Source: Microbulbifer hainanensis
GTDB lineage: Bacteria > Pseudomonadota > Gammaproteobacteria > Pseudomonadales > Cellvibrionaceae
NCBI RefSeq assembly: GCF_014904735.1
Contig: NZ_JACZCR010000004.1
Coordinates: forward strand, 1 to 64,000
Reading direction: 5' to 3'
Length of the DNA: 64,000 nucleotides
The position numbers and the translations under genes were made by a program. Positions within the stretch are counted from its first letter, which is position 1, and each line of letters begins with the position of its first letter. Under the pieces are notes generated by a model. The model saw only the letters and a list, made by a program, of their open reading frames with translations, was not told the origin of the DNA and did no database searches. Positions 10,090-19,774 of this stretch are shown one piece after another.

Positions 10090-10566
10090 TCATTTGTGAT
10101 AGGGGTGGCCGGCGAGCAGTGTCCAGGCCCGATACAGCTGTTCCGCAAGCACCACTCGAACCAGTGGATGCGGCAGTGTCAGCGGCGACAGCGACCAGCG
10201 CTGCCGCGCCCGGGTCAGGCAGTCCGGCGCCAGCCCGTCGGGCCCGCCAATCAGCAGGGCGACGTTCTCGCCCAGCAGCTGCCAGTCCTGCAGATGCTGT
10301 GACAACTGTTCGGTGCTCCAGGGCTTGCCCAGCACATCAAGTGCGACCACATGGTCCCGCGGTCCCAGGGCGGCCAGCATGGCCTCGCCCTCTTTCTGGC
10401 GCGCTTTCTCCACCAGCGCCGGGGAGCCCTTCTGCCCGCGCTGGCCGAGGGGGATCTCCACCATTTCCAGGGCGATCTCCCGCGGCAGTCGCTTGGCGTA
10501 CTCGGCGTAGCCTTCCTGTACCCAGCCCGGCATCCTGCCGCCGGCGGCCAGTATTCGAATTTTCAT
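10090..10566 (-). CDS. rlmH: 23S rRNA pseudouridine-1915 N3-methyltransferase
   Basis: SPOUT-class methyltransferase that modifies pseudouridine 1915 of helix 69 in 70S ribosomes. Starting at the ATG at 10566 ([13 protein letters not shown]) gives 158 residues, close to the usual 155; an upstream start would add eight atypical residues. The SAM-knot signature LLIGGPDGL and the C-terminal [14 protein letters not shown] are present. It is placed directly after rsfS, as in Pseudomonas and Escherichia. Confidence 0.97.
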   Translation of the reverse strand: MKIRILAAGGRMPGWVQEGYAEYAKRLPREIALEMVEIPLGQRGQKGSPALVEKARQKEGEAMLAALGPRDHVVALDVLGKPWSTEQLSQHLQDWQLLGENVALLIGGPDGLAPDCLTRARQRWSLSPLTLPHPLVRVVLAEQLYRAWTLLAGHPYHK

Positions 10567-10586
10567 TGGCCAACCTGCACCCCGTA

Positions 10587-10949
10587 TCAACCCTGGTGCG
10601 GGTCGCTGCCATCACCACCGTCGCGGGTATTCGGTGTCATGGACCAGAGTTTTTCCAGGTCGTAAAAGCCGCGAACGTCCGCCTGCATGACGTGCACCAC
10701 CAGGTCACCGTAGTCCACCAGCACCCACTCGCCCTGATCCATGCCCTCGACGCCAATCGGTCGCACACCGGCCTTCTTGCCCTCTTCCACGACGTTGTCG
10801 GCAAGGGATTTCACCTGTCGGCTGGATGTACCGGTGCAGATCACCAGCGTGTCCATCACATCGGAAAGTTCAGATACATCCAGGGAGACGATGTCCTTGC
10901 CCTTGAGATCCTCCAGTGCCGCCACAGCGGTTTCTTTAATAGTCGTCAT
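10587..10949 (-). CDS. rsfS: Ribosomal silencing factor RsfS
   Basis: Binds ribosomal protein L14 (uL14) and blocks subunit joining when nutrients are short. The 120-residue product has the family core [20 protein letters not shown] and the segment [16 protein letters not shown]. The C-terminal tail (about residues 107-120) is short and glycine/aspartate rich. It sits between nadD (13 bp upstream) and rlmH (20 bp downstream), the standard arrangement. Confidence 0.96.
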   Translation of the reverse strand: MTTIKETAVAALEDLKGKDIVSLDVSELSDVMDTLVICTGTSSRQVKSLADNVVEEGKKAGVRPIGVEGMDQGEWVLVDYGDLVVHVMQADVRGFYDLEKLWSMTPNTRDGGDGSDPHQG

Positions 10950-10962
10950 AACACCTTTTTAC

Positions 10963-11646
10963 TTACTGTCCGCCGTCAGCGGTCGCTCGATAGAGATTGT
11001 TGTCTTCAATGTATTGCAGCACAGCTGCCGGCAACAGATAGCGCGGGGACTCCCCCCGTGCGATCAGCTGGCGGATGTGCGTGGCGGAAATCGGCAGCAG
11101 CGTCTGCTCCCGCACCACCAGCCGGCCGCGGGATTCACGACGCAGATCTGCGGCCTCGCCGGCACACCGTGTCATTAGTTCCGCCACCTCGGCCTCGGCT
11201 CCGCCAGAATCCCCCGCCGGCAACTGCCAGCCAGGTCGCGCCACCACCACCAGGTGCGCCAGCTGCAACAGCTGTTCCCAGCGGTGCCAGCCCGGCAGGG
11301 TCAGCAGCGAATCGAGTCCCATGCAGAAACTGAGGGAGACTTCGTCTCCCAGTTCAGCGCGCAACTCCTCCAGCGTATCCACCGTATAGGTGGGGCCGGC
11401 CCGCTTGAGTTCGCGCTCATCCAGCTGCAGCTCTTCGCAATCCTGTATGGCCAACGCCAGCATCTGGCGGCGGTGCTCCGATGATACGCCGGGAGCCTGC
11501 CGATGCCGCGGCTGGTGACTGGGCACCAGCCGCATTTCGTCGAAACCGAACGCCTGGCGCAGCTCCAGGGCCATCCGCAGGTGACCGAAGTGCACCGGGT
11601 CGAAGGTGCCGCCGAACAGGGCTATGGTGTGCAGTTTGTCGCTCAT
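10963..11646 (-). CDS. nadD: Nicotinate-nucleotide adenylyltransferase
   Basis: Adenylates nicotinate mononucleotide in NAD synthesis. The ATG at 11646 gives 227 residues beginning just before the nucleotide-binding GGTFDPVHFGH motif (residues 13-23). The C-terminal ISATHIRQL is the second conserved motif. An apparent 22-residue N-terminal extension would overlap the end of proA and is not supported. The gene is 29 bp downstream of proA. Confidence 0.96.
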   Translation of the reverse strand: MSDKLHTIALFGGTFDPVHFGHLRMALELRQAFGFDEMRLVPSHQPRHRQAPGVSSEHRRQMLALAIQDCEELQLDERELKRAGPTYTVDTLEELRAELGDEVSLSFCMGLDSLLTLPGWHRWEQLLQLAHLVVVARPGWQLPAGDSGGAEAEVAELMTRCAGEAADLRRESRGRLVVREQTLLPISATHIRQLIARGESPRYLLPAAVLQYIEDNNLYRATADGGQ

Positions 11647-11675
11647 GGCTGAAATCGGGTCCGCTGGCAGTGCGC

Positions 11676-12974
11676 CTACTGGCGAATATGCCCGTCGCCC
11701 AGCACGATCCACTTCTGCGAGGTCAGTCCCTCCAGCCCCACCGGGCCGCGGGCGTGGATTTTATCGGTACTGATACCGATTTCCGCCCCCAGTCCGTATT
11801 CGAAACCGTCGGCAAAACGCGTGGACGCATTGACCATCACCGAACTGGCATCTACTTCGGACAGGAAGCGCCGCGCGCGGCTGTAATCCTCGGTCACAAT
11901 CGCTTCGGTGTGACCCGAACCGTAGCGAGCGATATGGTCCATCGCCCCATCGATGTCTGCTACAACGCGGATCGACAGCACCGGGGCCAGGTATTCCTCG
12001 CTCCAGTCCGATTCCTGCGCCGCCTTGCAGTCGCCGAGAATCTCGCAGGTGCGGGCGCAACCGCGCAGCTCTACGCCCGCCTCCCGGTAGGCCGCGGCCA
12101 GGCGCGGCAGAATCTCCTGCGCAATGTCCTCGGACACCAGCAGCGACTCCATCGCATTGCACACGCCATAGCGGTGGGTCTTAGCGTTCAGGGCGATGCG
12201 GAAGGCCTTGTCGAGATCCGCGCGATCATCCAGATAGACGTGACAGACGCCGTGCAGATGCTTGATCACCGGCACCCGCGCGTCGCGGCTGACCCGCTCA
12301 ATCAGCCCGGTGCCGCCGCGGGGCACGATCACGTCCACGTATTCCGGCATGCTGATCATTGCACCGACGGCTTCCCGGTCGGTGGTGTCCACCACCTGCA
12401 CCGCGGTTTCCGGCAGACCGGCCTCTTTCAGGCCGGCGGCGATGCAGGCCGCGATAGCGCCATTCGAATGCAGCGCCTCGCTGCCACCGCGCAGGATGGT
12501 AGCGTTGCCGGATTTCAGGCACAGGCTGGCCGCATCGATAGTCACATTCGGGCGGGACTCATAGATGATGCCCACCACCCCCAGCGGCACGCGCATCTTG
12601 CCGACCTGTATGCCGCTGGGACGGTATTTCAAGTCCTCGATCTCACCCACCGGATCCGGTAGCTCGGCAATCTGCTGCAGACCTTCGATCATCGCGTCGA
12701 TGCGCGCATCGGTGAGTTCGAGGCGATCCAGCAGCGCGTCATCCAGGCCATCGTCGCGCCCGGCCTGCATGTCCCGCGCATTCGCCTCGGCAACGTGTTC
12801 GCGCTGCGTGTCCAGCTGCGCAGCAATGGCCTGCAGGGCGCTGTTCTTGGTGGCGGTATCGGCGCGCGCCATACAGCGGGCGGCGGCGCGTGCGGCGCGG
12901 CCCATCTCTTCGATTCTGGCGCGGGTGGATTGCGGCTCGGCGGTATCGCTGACGCTGCTCACGGGGCTCTCCAT
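11676..12974 (-). CDS. proA: Gamma-glutamyl phosphate reductase
   Basis: NADPH-dependent reductase that forms glutamate 5-semialdehyde for proline synthesis. It belongs to the aldehyde-dehydrogenase superfamily, with the catalytic cysteine in [11 protein letters not shown] (C272) and [13 protein letters not shown] as a family marker. The ATG at 12974 ([10 protein letters not shown]) gives 432 residues; a longer in-frame start at 13031 would add 19 residues. proA next to nadD-rsfS-rlmH copies the Pseudomonas order. proB is not in this window. Confidence 0.96.
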   Translation of the reverse strand: MESPVSSVSDTAEPQSTRARIEEMGRAARAAARCMARADTATKNSALQAIAAQLDTQREHVAEANARDMQAGRDDGLDDALLDRLELTDARIDAMIEGLQQIAELPDPVGEIEDLKYRPSGIQVGKMRVPLGVVGIIYESRPNVTIDAASLCLKSGNATILRGGSEALHSNGAIAACIAAGLKEAGLPETAVQVVDTTDREAVGAMISMPEYVDVIVPRGGTGLIERVSRDARVPVIKHLHGVCHVYLDDRADLDKAFRIALNAKTHRYGVCNAMESLLVSEDIAQEILPRLAAAYREAGVELRGCARTCEILGDCKAAQESDWSEEYLAPVLSIRVVADIDGAMDHIARYGSGHTEAIVTEDYSRARRFLSEVDASSVMVNASTRFADGFEYGLGAEIGISTDKIHARGPVGLEGLTSQKWIVLGDGHIRQ

Positions 12975-13053
12975 GCTGTGCTGCTGATCAAATCGGCCGC
13001 GCAGTATAACCTGATCCCGGCGCAGCGCCATTTCGCCGCGCCATTCGGTGAAT

Positions 13054-13629
13054 TTATTCGTGCGCCCAGCGGTCCAGATTGGCGGCGATACTCGCCAGCC
13101 GCTCCAGCGGGTCCTCGGTACCCAGCAGTTCTATGCGCACCTTGTCGTCGAGCGGCAGCAGCTGGGCCAGCTGCCAGGACAGCGCGTCGGCAGTGTCCAC
13201 CGGCGCGAACTTGAGCGTCAGCATGGAGGCGTGCTGCTTGAGCTCGTCCAGCACCGCCAGCAGTCCGTCGCACTCCGCCGGCACCGGCTGTCGCGGCGGA
13301 TCCGGCAACCACGCTACCTCGCCGAGCAACAGGCCATCCTCGTCGCGATGGGTGTCCAGGATACGGAACCGCCGCTCGCCCATCACCTGTACGTGCAGCA
13401 GCCCCTCTTCGCCCTGGCTCCAATCGACGATTTCGACATAGACACCCAGTGGCCACACCGACGCGTGCCCCACCTCTCCACCACTGCGGATCAGCACCAC
13501 GCCAAAACCGCTGCCGGCCTTCAGGGTTTCACTCACCAGGCGCAGGTAGCGCTGCTCGAAGATGCGCAACGGCAGTGTGACGCCGGGGAACAGCGCCACG
13601 CTCAGTGGAAAAAGGGGAATCTGCGGCAA
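13054..13629 (-). CDS. LON peptidase substrate-binding domain protein
   Basis: Stand-alone LON N-terminal (PUA-like) domain, 191 residues, with no ATPase or protease part. The family hallmark is near the N-terminus: [13 protein letters not shown] then [11 protein letters not shown]. The start is a TTG at 13629 preceded by AGAAAAGG; no in-frame ATG exists before the conserved N-terminus. Such proteins are common in gammaproteobacteria and their role is not established. The gene is divergent from the zinc metallopeptidase gene. Confidence 0.88.
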   Translation of the reverse strand: MPQIPLFPLSVALFPGVTLPLRIFEQRYLRLVSETLKAGSGFGVVLIRSGGEVGHASVWPLGVYVEIVDWSQGEEGLLHVQVMGERRFRILDTHRDEDGLLLGEVAWLPDPPRQPVPAECDGLLAVLDELKQHASMLTLKFAPVDTADALSWQLAQLLPLDDKVRIELLGTEDPLERLASIAANLDRWAHE

Positions 13630-13752
13630 TGCCTTTTCTCTGTATGAATCCGTCCCACAAAGATAACATCTGTGCCGGCGGCTCCAACGGCAAAAAAAGA
13701 ATTTTGTGCCAAGTGAGCTAGAATGATGAAGACAAAGTTGTGGAGACTCCCC

Positions 13753-14661
13753 ATGCGTTGGCGCCAAGGTCGCAGAAGTAGCAATGTCGAAGATCGCCGC
13801 GGCCAGTCGCCGGGCGGCGGCGGTATGGGCGGCCTGGGCAACCTGCTCGCGCTGGCGCCCTTCCTCCTGCGCACTAAAAAGGGATGGATGATTCTCGCCG
13901 CCATTGCCGTTTTCTATTTTTTCTTCAGTGACGGTCAGCTCTTTCGCGGCACGCCGCAGCAGGCGCCGTCGGTCAGTACCGGGCAACCCGGCCAGCCCGG
14001 AACAGCCGCCAAACCCGGCGACGAGGTGGCGGACTTCGTTTCGGTGGTGCTGGCGAGCACCGAGGACACCTGGGGCGAGCTTTTCAAGACCGCCGGCTCC
14101 CAGTACGTACCGCCCAAGCTGGTGCTCTACAACGATGCCATTCGCTCCGCGTGCGGTCTCAACACCGCCGCGGTCGGCCCGTTTTACTGCCCCGGCGACG
14201 CCAAGGTGTATCTCGACCTGAACTTTCTCGGCGACCTGAAGCAACTGGGCGCGCCCGGCGACTTCGCGTTCGCCTACGTCATCGCCCACGAGGTCGGCCA
14301 CCATGTGCAGAACCTGCTCGGCACTTCGCAGAAGGTGCAGGAAGCGCGCATGCAATCCGATAAGGCCACCGCCAACCGCCTGTCGGTAATGCTGGAACTC
14401 CAGGCCGACTGCTTCGCCGGGGTCTGGGCTTTTTATGCCCATCGCGACGCTAACATGCTTGAACCCGGCGACCTGGAAGAGGGGCTGGCGGCCGCCGCGG
14501 CCGTGGGTGACGACCGCCTGCAGAGGCGCTCCGGCCGCGCGGTGTCACCGGACGCCTTTACCCACGGCAGCGCCAAGCAGCGGGCCTACTGGTTTTCCCG
14601 TGGCTTCAAGAGCGGCGACGTGAAACAGTGCAACACCTTCGCCGCCCTCGCCGGCCAGTGA
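13753..14661 (+). CDS. ypfJ: Neutral zinc metallopeptidase family protein (YpfJ)
   Basis: Membrane-anchored protein of the putative neutral zinc metallopeptidase family (PF04228), 302 residues. It opens with a basic, glycine-rich stretch and one transmembrane helix (about residues 45-60), followed by a low-complexity linker of Thr, Gln, Pro and Gly. The zinc motif HEVGHH has H179, E180 and H183, and LELQADCFAGVWA contributes the third ligand region. The ATG at 13753 (MRWRQGRRSSN) matches the family N-terminus better than the ATG 30 bases upstream. Physiological substrates are unknown. Confidence 0.9.
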   Translation: MRWRQGRRSSNVEDRRGQSPGGGGMGGLGNLLALAPFLLRTKKGWMILAAIAVFYFFFSDGQLFRGTPQQAPSVSTGQPGQPGTAAKPGDEVADFVSVVLASTEDTWGELFKTAGSQYVPPKLVLYNDAIRSACGLNTAAVGPFYCPGDAKVYLDLNFLGDLKQLGAPGDFAFAYVIAHEVGHHVQNLLGTSQKVQEARMQSDKATANRLSVMLELQADCFAGVWAFYAHRDANMLEPGDLEEGLAAAAAVGDDRLQRRSGRAVSPDAFTHGSAKQRAYWFSRGFKSGDVKQCNTFAALAGQ

Positions 14662-14731
14662 GCGGCGGCCATTGGCCAACGAACGCAGCACGCACTAAGC
14701 TGCACGCACAAACCTTCAAGGAGAAGATCCC

Positions 14732-15013
14732 ATGCCCAAAGCCAAAGCGCGCCACATCCTGGTCGACAGCGAAGAAAAATGCCTGGAACTGAAGAAACAG
14801 CTGGAAAGCGGTGCCGACTTCGGCGCACTGGCCCAGGAGCACTCCCAGTGCCCGTCCGGCCGCTCCGGCGGCGACCTGGGTGAATTCAGCAAGGGGCAGA
14901 TGGTGCCGGAATTCGACCAGGCCGTGTTTACCGGAGACCTGAACAAGGTGCTGGGCCCGATCAAGACACAGTTTGGCTACCACCTCGTCGAAGTGACCAG
15001 CCGCAGCGACTGA
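14732..15013 (+). CDS. ppiC: Parvulin-type peptidyl-prolyl isomerase
   Basis: Small cytoplasmic rotamase of 93 residues consisting of one parvulin domain with no signal peptide. Family residues are ARHILV at the N-terminus, CPSGRSGGDLGEFSKGQMVP in the middle and FGYHLVEV at the end. The start ATG follows AAGGAGAAGATCCC, a good ribosome binding site. It lies 70 bp after the ypfJ homologue and is probably transcribed independently or with it. Confidence 0.95.
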   Translation: MPKAKARHILVDSEEKCLELKKQLESGADFGALAQEHSQCPSGRSGGDLGEFSKGQMVPEFDQAVFTGDLNKVLGPIKTQFGYHLVEVTSRSD

Positions 15014-15076
15014 TCTCCAGACTGGTGCCGCGCGGTCGGTAGATCGCGCCGGTGCCTCGAAACCGGGACATCCCCG

Positions 15077-15925
15077 TTGGCAAAGGACAGCCTTCCCCAC
15101 CTCAGCAGCTACCGCCACCGCCTGCCAGTGCGCATCGCACACTGGATCAATGTCGTGTGCCTATTCATCATGCTGCTGAGCGGCCTGCAGATATTCAATG
15201 CCCACGCCGCGCTCTACTGGGGATCGGCCTCGGATTTCGACGCCCCCTGGCTGTATATCGGTGCCGCGCGGACTGAAGACGGCCCCGCGGGGCGCACGGA
15301 ACTACTCGGCCGCCAATTCGATACCGCGGGTTTTCTCGGCACCTCCGGGGACGCCGACAACCCGGAAATGCGCGCCTTCCCCGCCTGGCTGACAATACCG
15401 GGGCCGCGCTGGCTGGCTATGGGCCGCCAGTGGCACTTTTTCTTCGCCTGGATACTGGTCATCAATGCCCTGCTCTACCTCACCTGGTCCGCTGCCAGCG
15501 GCCACCTGCGCGAACTGTGGCCGAATCGCGCTGACTGGCGGGGTATCGGCCGCTCACTGTGGGATCACCTGCTGCTGCGCCACCCCACCGGTGAAGCCGC
15601 CACCCGCTACAACGTTCTGCAGAAGCTGGCTTACCTCGGCGTGATTTTTGGCCTCGGCACACTGATCGTACTGACGGGTCTGTGTATGTCGCCGCGCATG
15701 GACACGGTGCTGGAACCCTTGCTGCAACTGTTTGGAGGCAGGCAATCCGCGCGCAGCCTGCACTTTATCGCCGCCATGGGGTTTGTCCTGTTTGTCGCCA
15801 TTCACCTTTTCGAGGTGATCGTCACCGGCCCCTGGAACAACCTGCGCTCGATGATCACCGGCCGCTACGACTATCGGGCCGACGTTCCCGGCAACTCGCG
15901 AGAAAATAGCCATGGCGAACAATAA
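15077..15925 (+). CDS. Cytochrome b561-type membrane subunit
   Basis: Inner-membrane diheme cytochrome of the bacterial b561 / Ni-hydrogenase b-type family, 282 residues with four hydrophobic segments. Candidate heme histidines are in RIAHWINV (helix 1), GRQWHFFFAW (helix 2) and the SLHFIAAMGFVLFVAIHLFE helix, which carries two. The proposed start is a TTG at 15077, since no ATG precedes the first helix. It overlaps the molybdopterin oxidoreductase gene by 14 bp, so it probably acts as the quinone-side electron partner of that enzyme. Confidence 0.85.
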   Translation: MAKDSLPHLSSYRHRLPVRIAHWINVVCLFIMLLSGLQIFNAHAALYWGSASDFDAPWLYIGAARTEDGPAGRTELLGRQFDTAGFLGTSGDADNPEMRAFPAWLTIPGPRWLAMGRQWHFFFAWILVINALLYLTWSAASGHLRELWPNRADWRGIGRSLWDHLLLRHPTGEAATRYNVLQKLAYLGVIFGLGTLIVLTGLCMSPRMDTVLEPLLQLFGGRQSARSLHFIAAMGFVLFVAIHLFEVIVTGPWNNLRSMITGRYDYRADVPGNSRENSHGEQ

Positions 15926-16673
15926 ACGGCGTCACGCCCTGAAAATGATGCTGGCCCTCGGCGGCGGCGCGCTGCTCAGTGGCTGCGACCGACTGTCGCG
16001 CTCGGACCGGTTTGTACGGCTGCTGAATACCGCAGAACCGCTGAACGAAAAGCTGCAGCGGGCCCTGACCGGATCGGCCCTGGCCCGCGAGTACACCACA
16101 GCGGATATCTCGCCGGTATTCCGCCCCAACGGCGAGACGGATCCGCAGAATTCCGCCTACCGTCAACTGGCGGCCAATCAATTTGCCGATTACCGGCTGG
16201 AAGTGGGCGGCAGGGTTCAAGCACCCCAGCGACTGACACTCGCCGATATCCGCGCGCTGCCGGCACGCACGCAGATCACCCGCCACGACTGCGTCGAGGG
16301 CTGGAGCGCCATCGGCCAGTGGACCGGCGCGCGACTCGCGGCACTGCTGGATCTGGTGCAGCCCATGGGCGATGCCAACTACGTGGTCTTTCGCTGCGCC
16401 GACCTGTGGGGCCGGTCACAGGAGCCCTACTACGAGAGCATCGATCTGGAGGAGGCCCGCCATCCGCAGACGCTGCTGGCCTACGAACTGAACGGCGCCC
16501 CACTGCCCATTGCCAACGGCGCACCGTTGCGGCTGCGGGTGGAACGGCAGCTGGGATACAAGATGGCGAAATACATTATGGCAATCGAGCTGGTAAACAG
16601 CTTCGCGCATATCGGAGGAGGCCGGGGCGGCTACTGGGAAGACCGGGGCTACGCCTGGTATGCGGGTATCTGA
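15912..16673 (+). CDS. Sulfite-oxidase-fold molybdopterin oxidoreductase
   Basis: Periplasmic molybdenum enzyme of the sulfite oxidase / MsrP (YedY) fold, 253 residues. The molybdenum-ligating cysteine is in RHDCVEGWSAIGQWTG (C127). The N-terminus has a twin-arginine-like KRRHALKMM, a hydrophobic stretch and LLSGC, so it may be a Tat-exported lipoprotein. The gene overlaps the cytochrome b561 gene and is closed by a bidirectional terminator. Substrate is unknown; sulfite, methionine sulfoxide and other oxides are possible. It lacks the Tat signal spelling and flanking msrQ of canonical msrPQ. Confidence 0.82.
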   Translation: MANNKRRHALKMMLALGGGALLSGCDRLSRSDRFVRLLNTAEPLNEKLQRALTGSALAREYTTADISPVFRPNGETDPQNSAYRQLAANQFADYRLEVGGRVQAPQRLTLADIRALPARTQITRHDCVEGWSAIGQWTGARLAALLDLVQPMGDANYVVFRCADLWGRSQEPYYESIDLEEARHPQTLLAYELNGAPLPIANGAPLRLRVERQLGYKMAKYIMAIELVNSFAHIGGGRGGYWEDRGYAWYAGI

Positions 16674-16718
16674 ACCGGCAGCGACTTCCCGGAAAATGAA
16701 AGAGCGGGGGCAAAAACA

Positions 16719-16754
16719 AAAAAAACCGGGACGCTCCTCGCTCCCGGCTTTTTT
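16719..16754. terminator. Bidirectional terminator between convergent genes
   Basis: CCGGGA (16726-16731) pairs with TCCCGG (16742-16747). It is flanked by an A run on the left and a T run on the right, so it can end both the molybdopterin gene (+) and the RND permease gene (-). Confidence 0.88.
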
Positions 16755-16775
16755 CGGTCCGACTAAGGCTCGGGA

Positions 16776-19382
16776 TTAACCGCTGACCCCGCTGGAGGAG
16801 CTGGCGTAGCCCTCCTCAACCTCTACCGGCTTTCCCGGCGCCTCTGCTGCCTCCGGTGCCTTCAGCGGCTTGAACAGCAGTAACAGCAGCGGCAACAGGG
16901 TCAGCGAGCCCACCAAGGCCGCGGACATCGCCAGCGCCGTCAGCAGGCCGAAATAAATGGACGGCACGAACTTGGACAGCGCCAGGATCGAGAAACCGGC
17001 AATGATGGTGATCGCCGTGTAGAACATGGCGCGGCCAATGGTCGCGTGACTGCGGTGCATGGTCGCCACATAGTCGCCATCTTTGGCGAACTCGTCGCGG
17101 AAGCGGTACAGGTAGTGGATCGCGTGATCCACGCCAATGCCCACGGTGATCGCCGCGATGGTGATCGTCATCATATCCAGCGGAATTCCCGCCAGCCCCA
17201 TGCCACCGAGTACCACGCAGGCAGCCAGCATATTGGGTATCAGCGCGATCAGTGCCAGCGACAGCGAGCGGAACAGTACCAGGAACATCAGCAGGATGCC
17301 CACGAACACCGCGCCCAGGGTCAGGATCTGCGACTTGAACAGGCTCTGCAGCATGTTGTTGTAGAGCACCAGCAGGCCGGTCAGGTGGATATTCTCCGGG
17401 GCAATGCCCATATCCTTTTCGGCGTAATTGTAAATCCGCTCGATCAGCTCCTCGCGGCGCAGGTTCGGGTCCGTTTCCTTCACCCGCAATGTGATACGCG
17501 CCTGACTGTGCTCGACCGACAGGTAGGGGTTAACCAGTACCGATGTGATCTCGTCCGGCAGGCTGGTGCGCGCCACCGCCAGCTCAAAGTCGTTCAGCGG
17601 CCCGTTGTTCAGGTCCTTCGCCACCTTGTACAGGGTGGCCAGCGACTGCACCTTGCCGATCTCCGGCTGTGCCTCGAGGAAATCGTGCAGCTGCTCGATC
17701 TTGGCGAGGCCCGCTACGGTAAACCAGTAACTGGTATCTGCCGTGTCGCTGTCACTACCGCCGAAAGGATCGTCCGCGGCGAAGGGATCCTCGTCAGCCG
17801 CGGCCTCATCGCCGGTATCCACGGCAAAGGGATCGTCCTCACCATCGGCCACAGCCGCCGGTTCTTCGGGCTTGTCGAGGATGATATCCAGGCTCACGGT
17901 GCCACCCAGGCGCTGATCGATCACCAGCATACCCTGGTAGATTTCGGTAGAGCTGTCGAAGTAATCGATAAAGCGGTTTTCCACCTTCAGCTTGGAAATA
18001 CCCACCACACTGGCCACCGCCGCCAGTACCGACACGCCGATTACCAGGGCGCGGCGACGCTCCGTAAAGCGGGAAAACAGCAGCGTGAACGCGTGAGACT
18101 TGTCCGCGCCCATGCCGTCAGCACCGCGGCGCGGCAGCAGCATCAGCATGGCCGGGATCATTACGAACGAAAGGACCAGCGCCAGGGTCACGCCGATGGT
18201 CATCATCCAGCCGAAATCGATTACCGGGCGGATACCACTCACCACCAGAGATGCAAAAGCGACGATGGTAGTCAGCGCCGTGTACAGGCACGGCTTGGCC
18301 ATAAAGCGCATCGCATCCAGCACCAGCTGGCCGCGCTCCCAATCCGGGTGCTCGCCCACCAGCTCGCGGTAGCGCACCGCCAGGTGGATGGTGATGGCGA
18401 GAGTGATGATCAACAACAGCGCGACGAAGTTGGCCGAGATCACCGTCAGGCGCCAGTCGAGCCAGCTCAGCAGGCCCAGCATGATCACCGCCGTGGTGAC
18501 ACAGGTCAGCAGCGGCAACACCACCCAGCGCACCTGACGGAAAATGACCAGCAGGGTGACGATGATAAATACCAGAATACCCAGGCCGAACACCACCAGG
18601 TCACTCTTGATAAAGGAGACCATATCGGTAGTCACCATCGACACGCCGCCGAGGAACAGTTCTGCCTCACCTTTATAGCTGGCGAGAATCGCGCGCACTT
18701 TCTCCACGCGCTCGCGGGACAGTTTTTCCTGCTCGGTGCGGTGCTGCAGATAGGCCTGGCTCACCGTCTCCAGCCGCGCTTTCTCCTCCACGGTAAGCGG
18801 GCCCTGCTGGCGCTTGCGCAGCAGCGCATCGCGCTCGCGCACCAGTTCATTGCCGCGGCTGTCGAACTTCAGGTTCACTAACAGCGCCGTGGTTTCGCCG
18901 TCCGGACTCAGGATCATGTCGCGGTAAATCGGGCTCGACAGAAATTCCTGCCGCGCCAGTGTCTTGTCAGTGCCCTGCGCGGAAAGGGTGCGAATGCCGT
19001 CGGCAATATCGGTGATCGACAGTTTCGGGCTGTACAGCAGCGGTACGTCGAGGATCGTCTGCACGCTGTCGACATCCTGTACCTGCGCCAGCTCATCGCG
19101 CAGGTGGCGCAGCGTCTCCAGGGAGGCGGCGTCGAACAGGTCACCTTTCTTGTAGCGGTAAGTCACCACCAGGAAATCACCGGTGGCGTAGCGCTCGGCG
19201 ATCTTGCGGTAGTAATCGAGGGACTTGTCCGCTTCCAGCGTCAGCGAGTCCGCCGACGCATCGATCTTGAAGCGCGGCAGCCCCAGCGCCGCGCCCAGGG
19301 TCAGCAACAGCACGAAGAGCAGCACGGTTTTCGGCCGCTGGATTACCAGCTTTTCATACCAGGTCTTTAAAACTGACAGCAT
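16776..19382 (-). CDS. MMPL-type RND transporter
   Basis: Large inner-membrane permease, 868 residues, with two copies of the MMPL/SSD half: one N-terminal helix, a periplasmic loop and five or six helices in each. The second half carries AAITVGIGVDHAIHYLYRFR, typical of the lipid-exporting branch (HpnN/MmpL-like) rather than drug pumps. No membrane-fusion or outer-membrane partner is adjacent. A striking acidic insert at about residues 508-548 carries three Asp-Pro-Phe repeats in the second periplasmic loop. A Ser/Gly-rich tail ends the protein. Substrate is unknown; hydrophobic molecules such as lipids are likely by family. Confidence 0.88.
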   Translation of the reverse strand: MLSVLKTWYEKLVIQRPKTVLLFVLLLTLGAALGLPRFKIDASADSLTLEADKSLDYYRKIAERYATGDFLVVTYRYKKGDLFDAASLETLRHLRDELAQVQDVDSVQTILDVPLLYSPKLSITDIADGIRTLSAQGTDKTLARQEFLSSPIYRDMILSPDGETTALLVNLKFDSRGNELVRERDALLRKRQQGPLTVEEKARLETVSQAYLQHRTEQEKLSRERVEKVRAILASYKGEAELFLGGVSMVTTDMVSFIKSDLVVFGLGILVFIIVTLLVIFRQVRWVVLPLLTCVTTAVIMLGLLSWLDWRLTVISANFVALLLIITLAITIHLAVRYRELVGEHPDWERGQLVLDAMRFMAKPCLYTALTTIVAFASLVVSGIRPVIDFGWMMTIGVTLALVLSFVMIPAMLMLLPRRGADGMGADKSHAFTLLFSRFTERRRALVIGVSVLAAVASVVGISKLKVENRFIDYFDSSTEIYQGMLVIDQRLGGTVSLDIILDKPEEPAAVADGEDDPFAVDTGDEAAADEDPFAADDPFGGSDSDTADTSYWFTVAGLAKIEQLHDFLEAQPEIGKVQSLATLYKVAKDLNNGPLNDFELAVARTSLPDEITSVLVNPYLSVEHSQARITLRVKETDPNLRREELIERIYNYAEKDMGIAPENIHLTGLLVLYNNMLQSLFKSQILTLGAVFVGILLMFLVLFRSLSLALIALIPNMLAACVVLGGMGLAGIPLDMMTITIAAITVGIGVDHAIHYLYRFRDEFAKDGDYVATMHRSHATIGRAMFYTAITIIAGFSILALSKFVPSIYFGLLTALAMSAALVGSLTLLPLLLLLFKPLKAPEAAEAPGKPVEVEEGYASSSSGVSG

Positions 19383-19486
19383 ATAAATTCGCTTGCGTTA
19401 AATAATCAGGTGGCCATCGATGGGCGAATCCACTGTTCGCCCGGGCCATTTCAGGTCGACTTTTATGTCGCCCCTTTATAAAAATC

Positions 19487-19762
19487 TCAGGGCCTATCGA
19501 GGTGACCTAGGTCGCGGTCTGGAAACAACAGATCGCGCACGCGCTGTGTTAGTTCCTTCGGTCCGGGGAATCCGCCATCGCGCTTTCGCTCCCAGACCAA
19601 CTGGTCACCGCAATGGATTTCAAACACTCCGCCACTGCCGGGCTGCAAGGCCACCTGGCCCAGGTCCTCGGCAAAAGTGTACAGCAGCTCCTGGGCCATC
19701 CAGGTTGCCCGCAACATCCAGTTGCACTGCACGCAGTAGTGAATGGTCACGCTCGGTTTCAT
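19487..19762 (-). CDS. SelT/SelW/SelH-like thioredoxin-fold protein
   Basis: Short (91-residue) protein of the Rdx family, the cysteine homologue of selenoprotein W. The redox motif CVQCNW (C10, C13) sits after the first beta strand, where selenoproteins have CxxU. The family pattern continues with a GGVFEI strand and WERKRDGGFPGPKELTQR. It starts 12 bp after the ubiX stop on the same strand and is probably co-transcribed. Function is not firmly known; a thiol redox role is inferred. Confidence 0.9.
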   Translation of the reverse strand: MKPSVTIHYCVQCNWMLRATWMAQELLYTFAEDLGQVALQPGSGGVFEIHCGDQLVWERKRDGGFPGPKELTQRVRDLLFPDRDLGHLDRP

Positions 19763-19774
19763 ACAGGTCCCCGG

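Noticed and set aside
17046..18881. 611-codon plus-strand frame
   Set aside because: Antisense shadow of the MMPL transporter; low-complexity Gln/His/Arg composition and no family match.
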